Below, piece after piece: positions 18,659 through 27,262 of a stretch of 64,000 bases of DNA. Under the pieces are notes generated by a model that was not told the origin of the DNA, ran no database searches, and saw only the letters and a program-made list of their open reading frames with translations. The position numbers and the translations under genes were made by a program. The DNA comes from an uncultured Alphaproteobacteria bacterium (lineage in GTDB: Bacteria > Pseudomonadota > Alphaproteobacteria > HIMB59 > GCA-002718135), in contig CACGDO010000004.1 of assembly GCA_902571865.1 (NCBI GenBank), forward strand, positions 62,001 to 126,000, in the 5' to 3' direction. Within the stretch, counting starts at the first letter, position 1. Each line of letters opens with the position of its first letter.

Positions 18659-19048
18659 TTATCCTTCTTGTCTGGTATTTGGTGCATAAGCAACACAATC
18701 AAGCTCAAATTTTAAGAAAGTAGGCAACACTTTTACAATTGTACTTCTTGTTGGTAGTGGATTTGTAAAATATTCAGGATAAATTTTATTATATTCTTTT
18801 AAATCTTTTTGATCAGCTACGTAACCTTTCACATTAATAACATGATCCAAGGTCAGACCTGCTTCTTTTAAAATTACTTCTAAATTTTCAATTGAACGTC
18901 TCATTTCTTCTTCAAATGTTCCTTCAATGACTGACCCATTTTCTCGATCAACAGATGCTTGGCCTGAAACATATACAAAATCTCCTGCTTTGATAGCTGG
19001 GCTAAAAGGTAAAACTGATTTTGCACCAGTGGTTATTATTTTAATCAT
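18659..19048 (-). CDS. RidA/YjgF-family enamine-imine deaminase
   Basis: 129-aa RidA-family protein when started at the ATG at 19048, which has a good GGAG Shine-Dalgarno at 19054-19057. An in-frame start at 19087 would overlap the upstream SDR. Motifs: FSPAIKAGDFVYVSGQAS, FEEEMRRSIENLEVILKEAG, LPTRSTIVKVL (the conserved Arg that binds the carboxylate) and VAYAP. Family members hydrolyse reactive enamines/imines made by PLP dehydratases. The convergent neighbour is such an enzyme, so the pairing is sensible. Confidence 0.88.
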   Translation of the reverse strand: MIKIITTGAKSVLPFSPAIKAGDFVYVSGQASVDRENGSVIEGTFEEEMRRSIENLEVILKEAGLTLDHVINVKGYVADQKDLKEYNKIYPEYFTNPLPTRSTIVKVLPTFLKFELDCVAYAPNTRQEG

Positions 19049-19070
19049 ATTATCTCCTTTTTTAAATTTT

Positions 19071-19835
19071 TTATAAAAGTGACTCATCCCAATTTAATTG
19101 ATTAGCTAAAATTCCACCATCGACGTATAACATTTGTCCTGTAATATATTTTGCATCTTCAGATGCTAAAAATACAGCTGCTCCACCAATATCCGATGGC
19201 TTCCCAATCCTTCCAAGTGGAATTTGTGCACTTATTACTTTTTTATTATTTCCTTTATTTAGACCTGCACTAGTTAATGGTGTTTCAAGTATGCCTGGAC
19301 CAATACCATTAACACGAATGTTCTTTGATGCTAAACTTACAGCCATTGATTTAACCATCATTAATACTGCTCCTTTGGAAGTATCATACATGACGCTATT
19401 TTTTTCAGCTGCTAAGGAGTTAGAGGAACCAATACAAATAATACTACTATTATTTTGATCATTTGAAATTTGTTTTACAAATTCTTGAGATGTAAACATA
19501 TAACCTCTAACATTCAGATTAAATGTTTTATCAAATTTTTCTTCATTTATATTCTCAAAATCAGTATCCTGAAACGTGCCTGCATTATTTATAAGAGTAT
19601 CTATTTTTCCAAGTTTAACTTTTGCTTCTTGAATTAGTTTTTTATTTCCATCAATTGTTGATAGATCTGATTGTACAAAATAACACTCAGTCAATTTTTT
19701 GAGTTTTTCTAAAGCACCATTATCTTTTTCATGAGAATTAATGACAATTTTTGCTCCTTTTTTAGCAAATGCCTCTGCAATTCCAAATCCTATACCATGC
19801 GTAGATCCAGTTATACATACACATTGGTCTTTCAT
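19071..19835 (-). CDS. Short-chain dehydrogenase/reductase
   Basis: SDR (254 aa) with CITGSTHGIGFGIAEAF, TLINNAGTFQD, SIICIGSSNSLAAEKNSVMYDTSKGAV (catalytic Ser, Tyr, Lys), RVNGIGPGILETPL and YITGQMLYVDGGILANQL. It is followed by the RidA gene 22 nt downstream, so the two are likely cotranscribed. The divergent nagA begins 70 nt upstream. It is another sugar or amino-sugar type dehydrogenase; the substrate is not identifiable. Confidence 0.9.
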   Translation of the reverse strand: MKDQCVCITGSTHGIGFGIAEAFAKKGAKIVINSHEKDNGALEKLKKLTECYFVQSDLSTIDGNKKLIQEAKVKLGKIDTLINNAGTFQDTDFENINEEKFDKTFNLNVRGYMFTSQEFVKQISNDQNNSSIICIGSSNSLAAEKNSVMYDTSKGAVLMMVKSMAVSLASKNIRVNGIGPGILETPLTSAGLNKGNNKKVISAQIPLGRIGKPSDIGGAAVFLASEDAKYITGQMLYVDGGILANQLNWDESLL

Positions 19836-19905
19836 CTTATTTTTCCTAGTTCTTGTTTTTTTTCTATAGTTGTTTTAGGTTTTACCTTAATATTAAATTA
19901 AATAT

Positions 19906-21084
19906 ATGCAACACAAACAAAGATTTACAAATGTTACTTTGGTAACTCCATATGGAGAAGAAGATAAAGATCTTCTCATTGATGGCGATAAAATTGTTGA
20001 TATTTTAAATTCGAATGAAAATATTTCTGATGACTGGAAAAAAATCGATGGTCAGAATAACTTTATCTTTCCTGGAATGATTGATGTTCTGCAACATGGT
20101 TTTTTAAATTATTTGTATGGTCATGCGGAAGAAAATTGTACTGTTGATAATTCTAAAATACTACCATCAGTAGGAGTGACAGGTTTTTTACCTTCGACAC
20201 CATGTCTGCCACCTGAAAAAACTAAAACTTTATTAAACGCATTATCAAATGATATTGATAAAGCTAAAGAGGGAGCGCGTGTTTTAGGAATTCATTCAGA
20301 GGGACCTTGTTTTGCATTACCTGGGGCTCATGATCCTAAAAATCTTCGAAATCCTTCTGTATCTTTAGCTGAAGAATTATTAGATGCATGCCAGGGTAAA
20401 CTAAAAGCTCTGACATTAGCGCCAGAAATGAATGGTTCAGAAGAATTTATAAAGAGACTTAAAAAAGAAAAAATATCAATTCATTTAGGTCACAGTGGAG
20501 CCAATCCAATTGATGTTCCTAAATTTGCAGATTGGGGGGTTGATGCTGTAACACATATGTATGATGCACTTCCAACTTATCCACCAGATGACACAGGTGT
20601 TCATGTATTATCTCTAACTGATGCTTTAATTGCTGAAACACGAATTGCTCTTGGAGTTATATGTGATGGTATTCATGTTCACCCTCAATTAGTTGAACTA
20701 TTATCTCACTTGCCAACTGATAGAGTATTCTTAGAAACAGACTCTGTTAAGGGAGCCGGTTCTCCAGTTCCTGTTAAGTTTGAATTTTTTCCTGGAAGAT
20801 GGTGTACAGTAGAAAAAGGGAAAGCTTCTACTTATAATGGCTTATTAGCTGGATCATCATTAACTTCTATTGAAGCATTGCAAAATTATTTCAAGTTTTC
20901 AAAAAAAACTTTATCCCAAGTTGCTATTGCTGCAAGCTTAGTCCCATCAAGAGTTATTGGGTTAGATAATATTATGGGAAGTATTGAAAAAAATAAATTA
21001 GCTGATTTTATTCTTTTACGAAAAGATAACTTGGAGATTAGTGAAACCTATATTGCAGGAAAATCTGTATATAAAAGTGAATAA
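19906..21084 (+). CDS. nagA: N-acetylglucosamine-6-phosphate deacetylase-like amidohydrolase
   Basis: Amidohydrolase (392 aa) matching NagA, which deacetylates GlcNAc-6-P after sialic-acid or chitin-sugar breakdown. Seen: FPGMIDVLQHGF, LGIHSEGPCFALPGAHDP (metal Glu), ISIHLGHSGANPIDVPKFADWG (His), AVTHMYDALPTYPPD (His), VICDGIHVHPQLV, VFLETDSVKGAG (catalytic Asp) and a C-terminal beta-strand cap NKLADFILL. The N-terminal HxH metal pair of other amidohydrolases is not present, as expected for NagA. It may act with nanA/nanE encoded at 39-41 kb. It is followed by two small proteins in the same direction. Confidence 0.82.
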   Translation: MQHKQRFTNVTLVTPYGEEDKDLLIDGDKIVDILNSNENISDDWKKIDGQNNFIFPGMIDVLQHGFLNYLYGHAEENCTVDNSKILPSVGVTGFLPSTPCLPPEKTKTLLNALSNDIDKAKEGARVLGIHSEGPCFALPGAHDPKNLRNPSVSLAEELLDACQGKLKALTLAPEMNGSEEFIKRLKKEKISIHLGHSGANPIDVPKFADWGVDAVTHMYDALPTYPPDDTGVHVLSLTDALIAETRIALGVICDGIHVHPQLVELLSHLPTDRVFLETDSVKGAGSPVPVKFEFFPGRWCTVEKGKASTYNGLLAGSSLTSIEALQNYFKFSKKTLSQVAIAASLVPSRVIGLDNIMGSIEKNKLADFILLRKDNLEISETYIAGKSVYKSE

Positions 21085-21541
21085 AAATAATTTAGATCAA
21101 AAACTTCGTTACAATGATGGTGGCAATGTTCACATGGATTTTCATGGTGCTACAAATACCACAATTAAGTTTATCATTGATAAATATGGTATCGATACCA
21201 TGAATGATATTTTCAAAAAAGTTGGTAATAATGTTTATAAGAACATCAAAGATCATATTAAAAAAGGGAATATCGAAATGTTAGCTAAACATTGGCAGCA
21301 TTTTTTTGATCGGGAAAATGCTGATTATAATATTTCTATTAATGATGAAGAAATTATTTTAACAGTTAATCGTTGTACAGCATATGAACATGTAAGAAAG
21401 TTGGTTGGAAATGTTTCACCTAACTTTTGTGATCAAACTATTAAAACAAATGAAGCACTGGCTGAAGATACTCCATACGAAATTAAAACTGAAATTTTAG
21501 GAGAAGCAGCATGCAGACAAACTATAAGGAAAAGAGCATGA
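21077..21541 (+). CDS. Small Cys-containing protein, possibly ATC-hydrolase-like (PF14196)
   Basis: About 154 aa, mostly helical with a central strand region. It has ILTVNRCTAYEHVRKLVG and NVSPNFCDQTIKTNEALAED: two conserved-looking cysteines in the layout I associate with L-2-amino-thiazoline-4-carboxylate hydrolase-like proteins (a Cys after a strand, then an FCD). I give this with moderate doubt. The start is unsure: GTG at 21077 overlaps the nagA stop by 8 nt, GTG at 21041 has GGAG 4 nt upstream, and ATG at 21134 is also possible. The stop overlaps the next gene's ATG (ATGA). Its function in amino-sugar use is unknown. Confidence 0.6.
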   Translation: MNKNNLDQKLRYNDGGNVHMDFHGATNTTIKFIIDKYGIDTMNDIFKKVGNNVYKNIKDHIKKGNIEMLAKHWQHFFDRENADYNISINDEEIILTVNRCTAYEHVRKLVGNVSPNFCDQTIKTNEALAEDTPYEIKTEILGEAACRQTIRKRA

Positions 21542-22023
21542 TACCTAGTGATCATTTCACCCGTTTCTATAATGAAGTTTTTAAGTTTCTCGAAGATCAA
21601 GGAGAAGAGCATCTAGAGGCTTACTGGTTGGAAATCAGTAAAAACCAAGAAAAACATACTTTAGAATTATTCAAAGAAAAAGGTTTGAAGGGGATGTATG
21701 AATACTGGGACCATATTAGAATTGAAGAAAACTGTGATATGGATTTAAAATTAGATGACGAAAAATTAGAATTAAGAATGAATGTTTGTCCAAGTCTTAG
21801 TAAAGTTTTGGATAATGATGCAGAGCCTATGAAAAGATACTGCGATCATTGTGCTGGTTGGATAGGCCCACTTATTGATAAAGTAGATCACCATCTAGTT
21901 TATGATGTAATTGATCGTAATAAACCTCAATGCGTAGTGAAAATTTTTAAAGATAAAGAAAAAGCTATTGAAGAAGAAAAAAATGCCAAACTTTTAATGG
22001 GATGGCCTAAGAAAAAAAAATAA
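21538..22023 (+). CDS. Small Cys-containing protein, paralogue-like partner of the preceding gene
   Basis: 161 aa from the ATG at 21538, which overlaps the preceding TGA (ATGA) and follows AAGGAAAA. It resembles its neighbour in plan: a helical N-terminus, GLKGMYEYWDHIRIEENCD, a strand LELRMNVCPSLSKVL with Cys, then RYCDHCAGWIGPL. It carries an extra CxxC-like YCDHC. It may form a heteromeric pair with the upstream protein. Homology to ATC-hydrolase-like proteins is suspected, not proven. It ends 11 nt before the Asp-box protein. Confidence 0.6.
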   Translation: MIPSDHFTRFYNEVFKFLEDQGEEHLEAYWLEISKNQEKHTLELFKEKGLKGMYEYWDHIRIEENCDMDLKLDDEKLELRMNVCPSLSKVLDNDAEPMKRYCDHCAGWIGPLIDKVDHHLVYDVIDRNKPQCVVKIFKDKEKAIEEEKNAKLLMGWPKKKK

Positions 22024-22034
22024 AATTTTATTAA

Positions 22035-23153
22035 ATGAAAATAGATTCTTCAGGCATCTTATGTTCTGCAAAAATTGATTCAAATAAAGCATGCTATACT
22101 TTTTCATCATTTGTTTCTCTTAGTAATGGATCTATTCTTGCCACTGCAAGAGGTGGAAATAATAAAGATTCTGAATTAGAGGGAATAGAGTTTTTCCGAT
22201 CAGATGATGAAGGTGAGAAATGGTCAGAACCTTGGGAGCCTTTTAAAAATGTTAAAATAGATAATCTTAAAGGCAGTCTAAAACTTTGTTATTTAACTGA
22301 AATTTCTCATTCTCATATTATTGCATCATTTTTGTGGATTGATCGAACTTCTATTCCAGGAAAAGAATTATTTAATGCTGATACTGAAGGCTGTCTTCCA
22401 ATGAAAATCCTAATTGCAGATTCTTATGATAATGGGAATACGTGGTCAAAACTTAGAAAAGTTCAGCTACCTAAAGACATTGGTCCACCAAGTCTTACCA
22501 ATCCTATTATGAAATTACCAAATGGAAAATTAATTATGAGTATTGAAAATAATAAAGATTATTATGATGAATCAAAATGGTATCAAAAAAATATTTTCAT
22601 ATGTTCTTCTGATAATGGAAAAACATGGTCTAAACCTTATTTAGCAGCAGGTGATGAAACTGGAAGAATTTTTAATTGGGATTTAAGATGTGGTGTAAAT
22701 AAAAATGGAACTATTACTTCTTTTGCATGGACATATGATTCGGCAAAAAAAACTTTCCTTAATATTCATCAAAGAATAAGTAATGATGAAGGTAAAACAT
22801 GGTCTCAGCCAAAAGATTTAAATATTTCCGATCAACCTTCTCATCCTGCATTATTAAAGAATGGTAAGGTAGTGTTAGCATGGGTTGATAGATTTAAAAA
22901 TCAAAGCATAAAAGTAAGAGTATCAGATAATCTCAATGCTCATTTTGATGAAATTTCTGAGGTAACAATTTTTAATCAAAAAAAAATTAAACAAAATAGT
23001 AAAGAGCTAGGAGGGTTATTAGCTGACATGAATATATGGAGTTTTGGATTGCCCTATGCCGATGTTTTACAGAGTGGGAAAGTTTTAGTTTTTTATTATG
23101 CTGGTAATGATAAAAAAATGGATCTACATTGGATACGTTTAAAATTTGAATAA
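22035..23153 (+). CDS. Asp-box (BNR) sialidase-fold protein, cytoplasmic
   Basis: 372 aa with four Asp boxes, the S-x-D-x-G-x-x-W turns of sialidase-type six-bladed propellers: SDDEGEKW (56-63), SYDNGNTW (130-137), SSDNGKTW (191-198) and SNDEGKTW (249-256). No signal peptide (starts MKIDSSGILCSAK), so it acts in the cytoplasm. I do not see a clear (F/Y)RIP arginine motif near the N-terminus, so glycosidase activity is less certain than for 31610-32734. It is last in the nagA unit, 12 nt after the preceding gene, and stops 4 nt from the convergent MFS gene. Confidence 0.8.
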   Translation: MKIDSSGILCSAKIDSNKACYTFSSFVSLSNGSILATARGGNNKDSELEGIEFFRSDDEGEKWSEPWEPFKNVKIDNLKGSLKLCYLTEISHSHIIASFLWIDRTSIPGKELFNADTEGCLPMKILIADSYDNGNTWSKLRKVQLPKDIGPPSLTNPIMKLPNGKLIMSIENNKDYYDESKWYQKNIFICSSDNGKTWSKPYLAAGDETGRIFNWDLRCGVNKNGTITSFAWTYDSAKKTFLNIHQRISNDEGKTWSQPKDLNISDQPSHPALLKNGKVVLAWVDRFKNQSIKVRVSDNLNAHFDEISEVTIFNQKKIKQNSKELGGLLADMNIWSFGLPYADVLQSGKVLVFYYAGNDKKMDLHWIRLKFE

Positions 23154-23157
23154 TATT

Positions 23158-24483
23158 TTATGGTAATTGCTTTCTGTAAAAAATTAATTGTCTCAAAAAA
23201 GTCCTAACTCCAATAGCTCCTTCTTCTCTTATAAGAATAAAAGCATTCATAGATATTGCTATAATAAAAGCACAAATAACAAATAAAACTTCATAGCTTC
23301 CAAGTAATTTGTCAAAAAAAATAATCTCATTATTATCTAACCAAACAACTAGATAACCAGCTAGCACTGTTGTTATGCCTGCTGTTATTCCATCTAAGCT
23401 ATAAGCAAGTGACATGAATGATTCTTTGTTATTACTTGGTACATAGTTTAGCATGAAAATATAACCTATTGATGCACTGCCCCACATTAAAAATCCAAAT
23501 AGAAAGAAAATTATTCCAATTACATAACTCAAGTAAGGAGTATCAGAATTTATAAATGGTAGTGTAAGTAATAATAAAATTTGTAAACTTTGGAATAATA
23601 CCCTTATACCCCGACAGCCATAACTATCTGTAACTCTTCCAACTACTAAACCACTACACGTCCCTCCAATTAAAATTAACGTTGATGAAAAAATTAATTC
23701 TCCACTTGGAATATTCATTCTAATTTTAAAATAGAGAGTTAAGAAAATAGCTAGTATTGTAATAACTAAATATTGTGTTCCTGATGAAACTAAAAATAAA
23801 TTAAAATTTTTATCTTTTGTTGCTTTAAGCAAATTTTTTAAATAACCCTGATCATCATCTCTTCCTTTAATTTTTTCTCCTCCTTTTAATTTTAAAAGTA
23901 ATAGAGCTGATATTAGTCCAAGAATTATTGCTATGAAAAAAACTGGGTAAAATCTCTCTAACCCTTCTCTAGTATCTAGCCAGATTTTTATTCCATATGA
24001 TGCAACTAAAGCAAAGGGTGTACACACAATGCCATTAATACCAATAACTCTGCCTCTTACATCTCTGGGTATAAATTCTTGCATCCAAGGAACAAATGCA
24101 GCTTCAGATAATGATCTTAATATTGAAAACATGAGCATTGCAAAAAACAATAAGTAGAAAACAAGTGTCAAATTTTCTTGATAAAATGGGGCAATCAAAA
24201 AAATTAGAAGAAAGATATACCTACTAAATAAAGTCCAAATAGATAAAATTTTACTACCAAAATAAAGAGTTAAAGGGATACTAATTAAAGCTAAAACTTG
24301 GCAAAAAGCCATGAGACTACCTAAAATACCAATTCTATCTGGATCTAATCCTAATTCTACAGAATATAATGTTAAAGGTGCCGCAACTGTTCCTATAACA
24401 GCACACATTTGTAGTGCAGTTGAAAAATGATAATAATTAATTACTTTCATTTTTTCTTTTTCATTAGATATTAGATTGAACAT
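23158..24483 (-). CDS. Major facilitator superfamily transporter
   Basis: 441-aa inner-membrane protein with about 12 hydrophobic segments. The loop between helices 2 and 3 region and the FVPWMQEFIPRDVRGRVIGI segment resemble MFS motif A positions (D-x-x-x-R-G-R), and a central hydrophilic loop (GGEKIKGRDDDQG) splits the two halves. It is last in the minus-strand unit with the Asp-box protein (8 nt upstream), PhyH and PanB-like genes. This suggests it carries the same compound family, such as a sugar acid or glycoside; the direction and substrate are unknown. Confidence 0.87.
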   Translation of the reverse strand: MFNLISNEKEKMKVINYYHFSTALQMCAVIGTVAAPLTLYSVELGLDPDRIGILGSLMAFCQVLALISIPLTLYFGSKILSIWTLFSRYIFLLIFLIAPFYQENLTLVFYLLFFAMLMFSILRSLSEAAFVPWMQEFIPRDVRGRVIGINGIVCTPFALVASYGIKIWLDTREGLERFYPVFFIAIILGLISALLLLKLKGGEKIKGRDDDQGYLKNLLKATKDKNFNLFLVSSGTQYLVITILAIFLTLYFKIRMNIPSGELIFSSTLILIGGTCSGLVVGRVTDSYGCRGIRVLFQSLQILLLLTLPFINSDTPYLSYVIGIIFFLFGFLMWGSASIGYIFMLNYVPSNNKESFMSLAYSLDGITAGITTVLAGYLVVWLDNNEIIFFDKLLGSYEVLFVICAFIIAISMNAFILIREEGAIGVRTFLRQLIFYRKQLP

Positions 24484-24491
24484 ACTGGTGA

Positions 24492-25571
24492 CTATATATT
24501 TACGATATATGTTTTAACAATATGTTGGTTATCATGAATGCACCAAAAACAAATTAGTAATTCATTATTATTTAAAAGAAGTATTGATGGTTGACCAAAC
24601 TTAAGCGAGCCAAACTGTTTACTTATGTTAGTATCATCACTTGATAAACCATCTTTAGAAAACAAATTGATTTCATCTAAAATTGAAAACTTACTATCTC
24701 TGACATCAACTTTTCTTAAAATTAATCCCGTTGGGTTTTCTCTGTGACAATGAATGGTAAAAACTATATCATCTTTATAAAACATTACATTAGACGCTTG
24801 TCCTCTAATTTTAGTATCAATTACAGTATTAAATGTTTTTCCATTATCATCGGAAATTACAACATGGTTGCTAAGATTTTTTTTATTTTTATTGTCATAA
24901 GCCCAAAAAATAACAATAATTTTGCTGTTCGTTTCACATAATCGACATTCCCAAGTTGAAATATGGCCTTCCTTGGATTTATAAAATTCAGATAGTTTAC
25001 TCCAATTTTCTCCTTCATCATCACTATAAATTATCCATCCTGAATGATCTGACTCTTTTAAATGGAAAGGTGGTGCTGCTCCTAATATTCTACCTGATTT
25101 TAACTGAATACACGGCCCTGATATTTCAAGCGGTGTTTCATTGACGTTAAAATTTTTTGGCATAGACCAACTTTCACCATTATCGTTAGAAATACTTATT
25201 TTATTATTGAGCGGCAGTATTTCAAATGTATTAGGATTAACAATTGGTGTTAAACTATCTGGTCTTACAAAAGCATAACCTATTGCCAGTAATTTATTAT
25301 TTTGTAATAACAGGGGTTTAAGAGATTCTGATTCTTCCTTATTTTTATATTTATGATTATGTAAAGGTTTTGGTTTAGACCAACTTCTTCCATCATCAAA
25401 ACTTTTTGAAACAAATGTTCTTTGATCAGCAGAATCAAAAGCTTGCCCAATAGTAAATAATGCAAGTAAGGAATTATCCTGTAATTTTACTATACCCGGG
25501 AAAATACCTTGTTTACTAACTAGTAAAGGATCAGGGTTTTCGTATAGAATTATTTCATCAATTATTTTCAT
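24492..25571 (-). CDS. Asp-box (BNR) sialidase-fold protein, cytoplasmic
   Basis: 359 aa with four Asp boxes: SFDDGRSW (57-64), SNDNGESW (128-135), SDDEGENW (183-190) and SDDNGKTF (240-247). No signal peptide. The N-terminus (MKIIDEIILYENPDP, then QGIFPGIVKLQDNSLLALF) matches BNR proteins of sugar-catabolic operons more than secreted sialidases. No FRIP motif is apparent. It is likely cotranscribed with the MFS carrier downstream and PhyH upstream (30 nt). A hydrolase or lyase-like role on an imported glycoside is inferred. Confidence 0.8.
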   Translation of the reverse strand: MKIIDEIILYENPDPLLVSKQGIFPGIVKLQDNSLLALFTIGQAFDSADQRTFVSKSFDDGRSWSKPKPLHNHKYKNKEESESLKPLLLQNNKLLAIGYAFVRPDSLTPIVNPNTFEILPLNNKISISNDNGESWSMPKNFNVNETPLEISGPCIQLKSGRILGAAPPFHLKESDHSGWIIYSDDEGENWSKLSEFYKSKEGHISTWECRLCETNSKIIVIFWAYDNKNKKNLSNHVVISDDNGKTFNTVIDTKIRGQASNVMFYKDDIVFTIHCHRENPTGLILRKVDVRDSKFSILDEINLFSKDGLSSDDTNISKQFGSLKFGQPSILLLNNNELLICFWCIHDNQHIVKTYIVNI

Positions 25572-25601
25572 TTATTTTATACTAATTAAAATTTTATTTC
25601 T

Positions 25602-26414
25602 TCACCACTCACTTTCAAATTCATGATGAAATTGAAAGCCCTTAACAGGAGTTGCTTCACCTCTCGGCATAGGAGCAATAGGATTTAAAGAGTGATTTGT
25701 TTCACCTCTAGCTATTTGAACAGAAAAAAAAGGCCACTCTGATAAATCTGCTTTAACATTTGAAGGAGAATATCTTAAAGTAATTCCACATCTAGGATTA
25801 TTTGAATGGTTTGCATCAGAACCATGTAAAAGAGCATCTGAATGAAGAGAAATCTCACCAGCTTTTAAATTCATATATACTATTTTTTCTTTATCAATTT
25901 GATCATTAGATACTTCTTGATTTAAATCATAATTTTTATCGTCATTAATTTTATGTAAAAATCTTTTTGTTTTGTGGCTTTCTGATACTATTTTCATTGC
26001 TGAATTAGATTTATCTGTATCATATACAGCTAACCAAACTGTAACAGAGTTTGATGGATTTAAAGGCCAATATTGAGAATCTTGATGCCAAGGAACAACA
26101 CCTTTACTTTTAGCTGCTTTGTAAAAAAATTGTCCACCCCAAAGGAAGAAATTTGGCCCTAAAAGATCCTCCACATAATCAAGAATAGCCGGCGTATGTG
26201 CTAAGTCATAAAACTTTTTACTTGCTTTATGCCACATATTAGTTTTGTTTATGTTAACGCCTGTGGGCAGTCTATTACTTAAATCTAAAAAAAGTTTTTG
26301 AAGATCTTTAACACCACCTTGAGAAAATACAGGCAGACCTTTTATATAACCCTTATCTTCATACTGCGCTATTTCATTATCATTTAATCTTCTAACTAAT
26401 TTACTAATTTTCAT
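25602..26414 (-). CDS. Phytanoyl-CoA dioxygenase (PhyH)-family Fe(II)/2-oxoglutarate oxygenase
   Basis: 270-aa non-haem iron oxygenase. The iron facial triad is visible: H-x-D in VVPWHQDSQYWPL and the distal His in SLHSDALLHGSDANHSNNPRCG, with an Arg for 2-oxoglutarate in GITLRYSPS. KIVSESHKTKRF is also typical. It hydroxylates an aliphatic or N-/O-alkyl carbon of an unknown substrate. It abuts the PanB-like gene (no gap) in a minus-strand operon. Two more PhyH genes lie at 32.8-34.3 kb. Confidence 0.87.
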   Translation of the reverse strand: MKISKLVRRLNDNEIAQYEDKGYIKGLPVFSQGGVKDLQKLFLDLSNRLPTGVNINKTNMWHKASKKFYDLAHTPAILDYVEDLLGPNFFLWGGQFFYKAAKSKGVVPWHQDSQYWPLNPSNSVTVWLAVYDTDKSNSAMKIVSESHKTKRFLHKINDDKNYDLNQEVSNDQIDKEKIVYMNLKAGEISLHSDALLHGSDANHSNNPRCGITLRYSPSNVKADLSEWPFFSVQIARGETNHSLNPIAPMPRGEATPVKGFQFHHEFESEW

Positions 26415-27260
26415 TTAGATTTTTTTTATTAATTTTTTAAATTTTTCTAGTTCTTTTTTTTCAGCAAAAACAACATTATTTTTTAATGGAAATTTCTTAT
26501 TTACTACATCCTTCTGATATTCCTTAAAAGCATCTATCCTATCCTTTTGTAACTTTTCGTATGTCTTATTTAAATCTTTATATTTTTTTGCATGTCTTGG
26601 TGTTTTAGTTGAATTGAAGTGATATCCTAAAATATCTTCACCGAACAAAAATTGAATATCCGCATATCTGCCTGATCCTATTGAAATAGTCAAAGCTTTG
26701 GTGTCTTTTGTTATTTCTTTTAAAACATCCTCCGGTACACATTCAACTTCTACAGCCCAAGCACCAATTTTTTCTAATTCTTTTATATCATGATAAACTT
26801 TAATAGCCTCAGCTGAACTTTTCCCAACTGGTTTCACACCCCCTGTCCACGTTGATTTCATTGGAACAAAACCTACGTGCCCTTGAAAAGGGATATTAAA
26901 ATCACTTAAATATTTAATAAAATTTATGTTCCAAGAATTGGTGTGTATAGAGTCTACACCAATTTCTATTAACTCAAATACATTCTTCATCATACTTTCT
27001 TTCGAAGCATGCTCAGTATATTTTATTCCACACGTTAAAAATGTATTGGGTGCAGCTTCGCGTATTTCTTTTAACTGATCTACCCCACAAATAATCATAT
27101 CGATACTCGCAGCTTCTGCAGCTGCAGCTTCTTCAGGAGATACAACATTTATCTGTGTTAATTTCTTCTTACCTTTTAAATCTATTAAATCTTTAACGGT
27201 ATAGTTCCTATAACCAGCTTCATGTGCAAGAGAGTATACTTTTTTATATTTATTTTTCAT
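26415..27260 (-). CDS. PanB-superfamily protein with altered active site (paralogue 2)
   Basis: 281 aa, related to ketopantoate hydroxymethyltransferase by FQGHVGFVPMKSTWTGGV (the GHxG loop), WAVEVECVPEDVLKEITK (catalytic Glu) and ISIGSGRYADIQFLFGEDILG. Compared with E. coli PanB, the metal aspartate of VGDSLG is replaced by CGVDQ, the aspartate of LADLPF by CGIKY, and the KIEGG segment by HTNSW. A segment of about 25 residues is missing after the first site. It is therefore unlikely to make pantothenate. About half its positions look the same as in the next gene, a tandem duplicate. Confidence 0.75.
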   Translation of the reverse strand: MKNKYKKVYSLAHEAGYRNYTVKDLIDLKGKKKLTQINVVSPEEAAAAEAASIDMIICGVDQLKEIREAAPNTFLTCGIKYTEHASKESMMKNVFELIEIGVDSIHTNSWNINFIKYLSDFNIPFQGHVGFVPMKSTWTGGVKPVGKSSAEAIKVYHDIKELEKIGAWAVEVECVPEDVLKEITKDTKALTISIGSGRYADIQFLFGEDILGYHFNSTKTPRHAKKYKDLNKTYEKLQKDRIDAFKEYQKDVVNKKFPLKNNVVFAEKKELEKFKKLIKKI

Positions 27261-27262
27261 AA

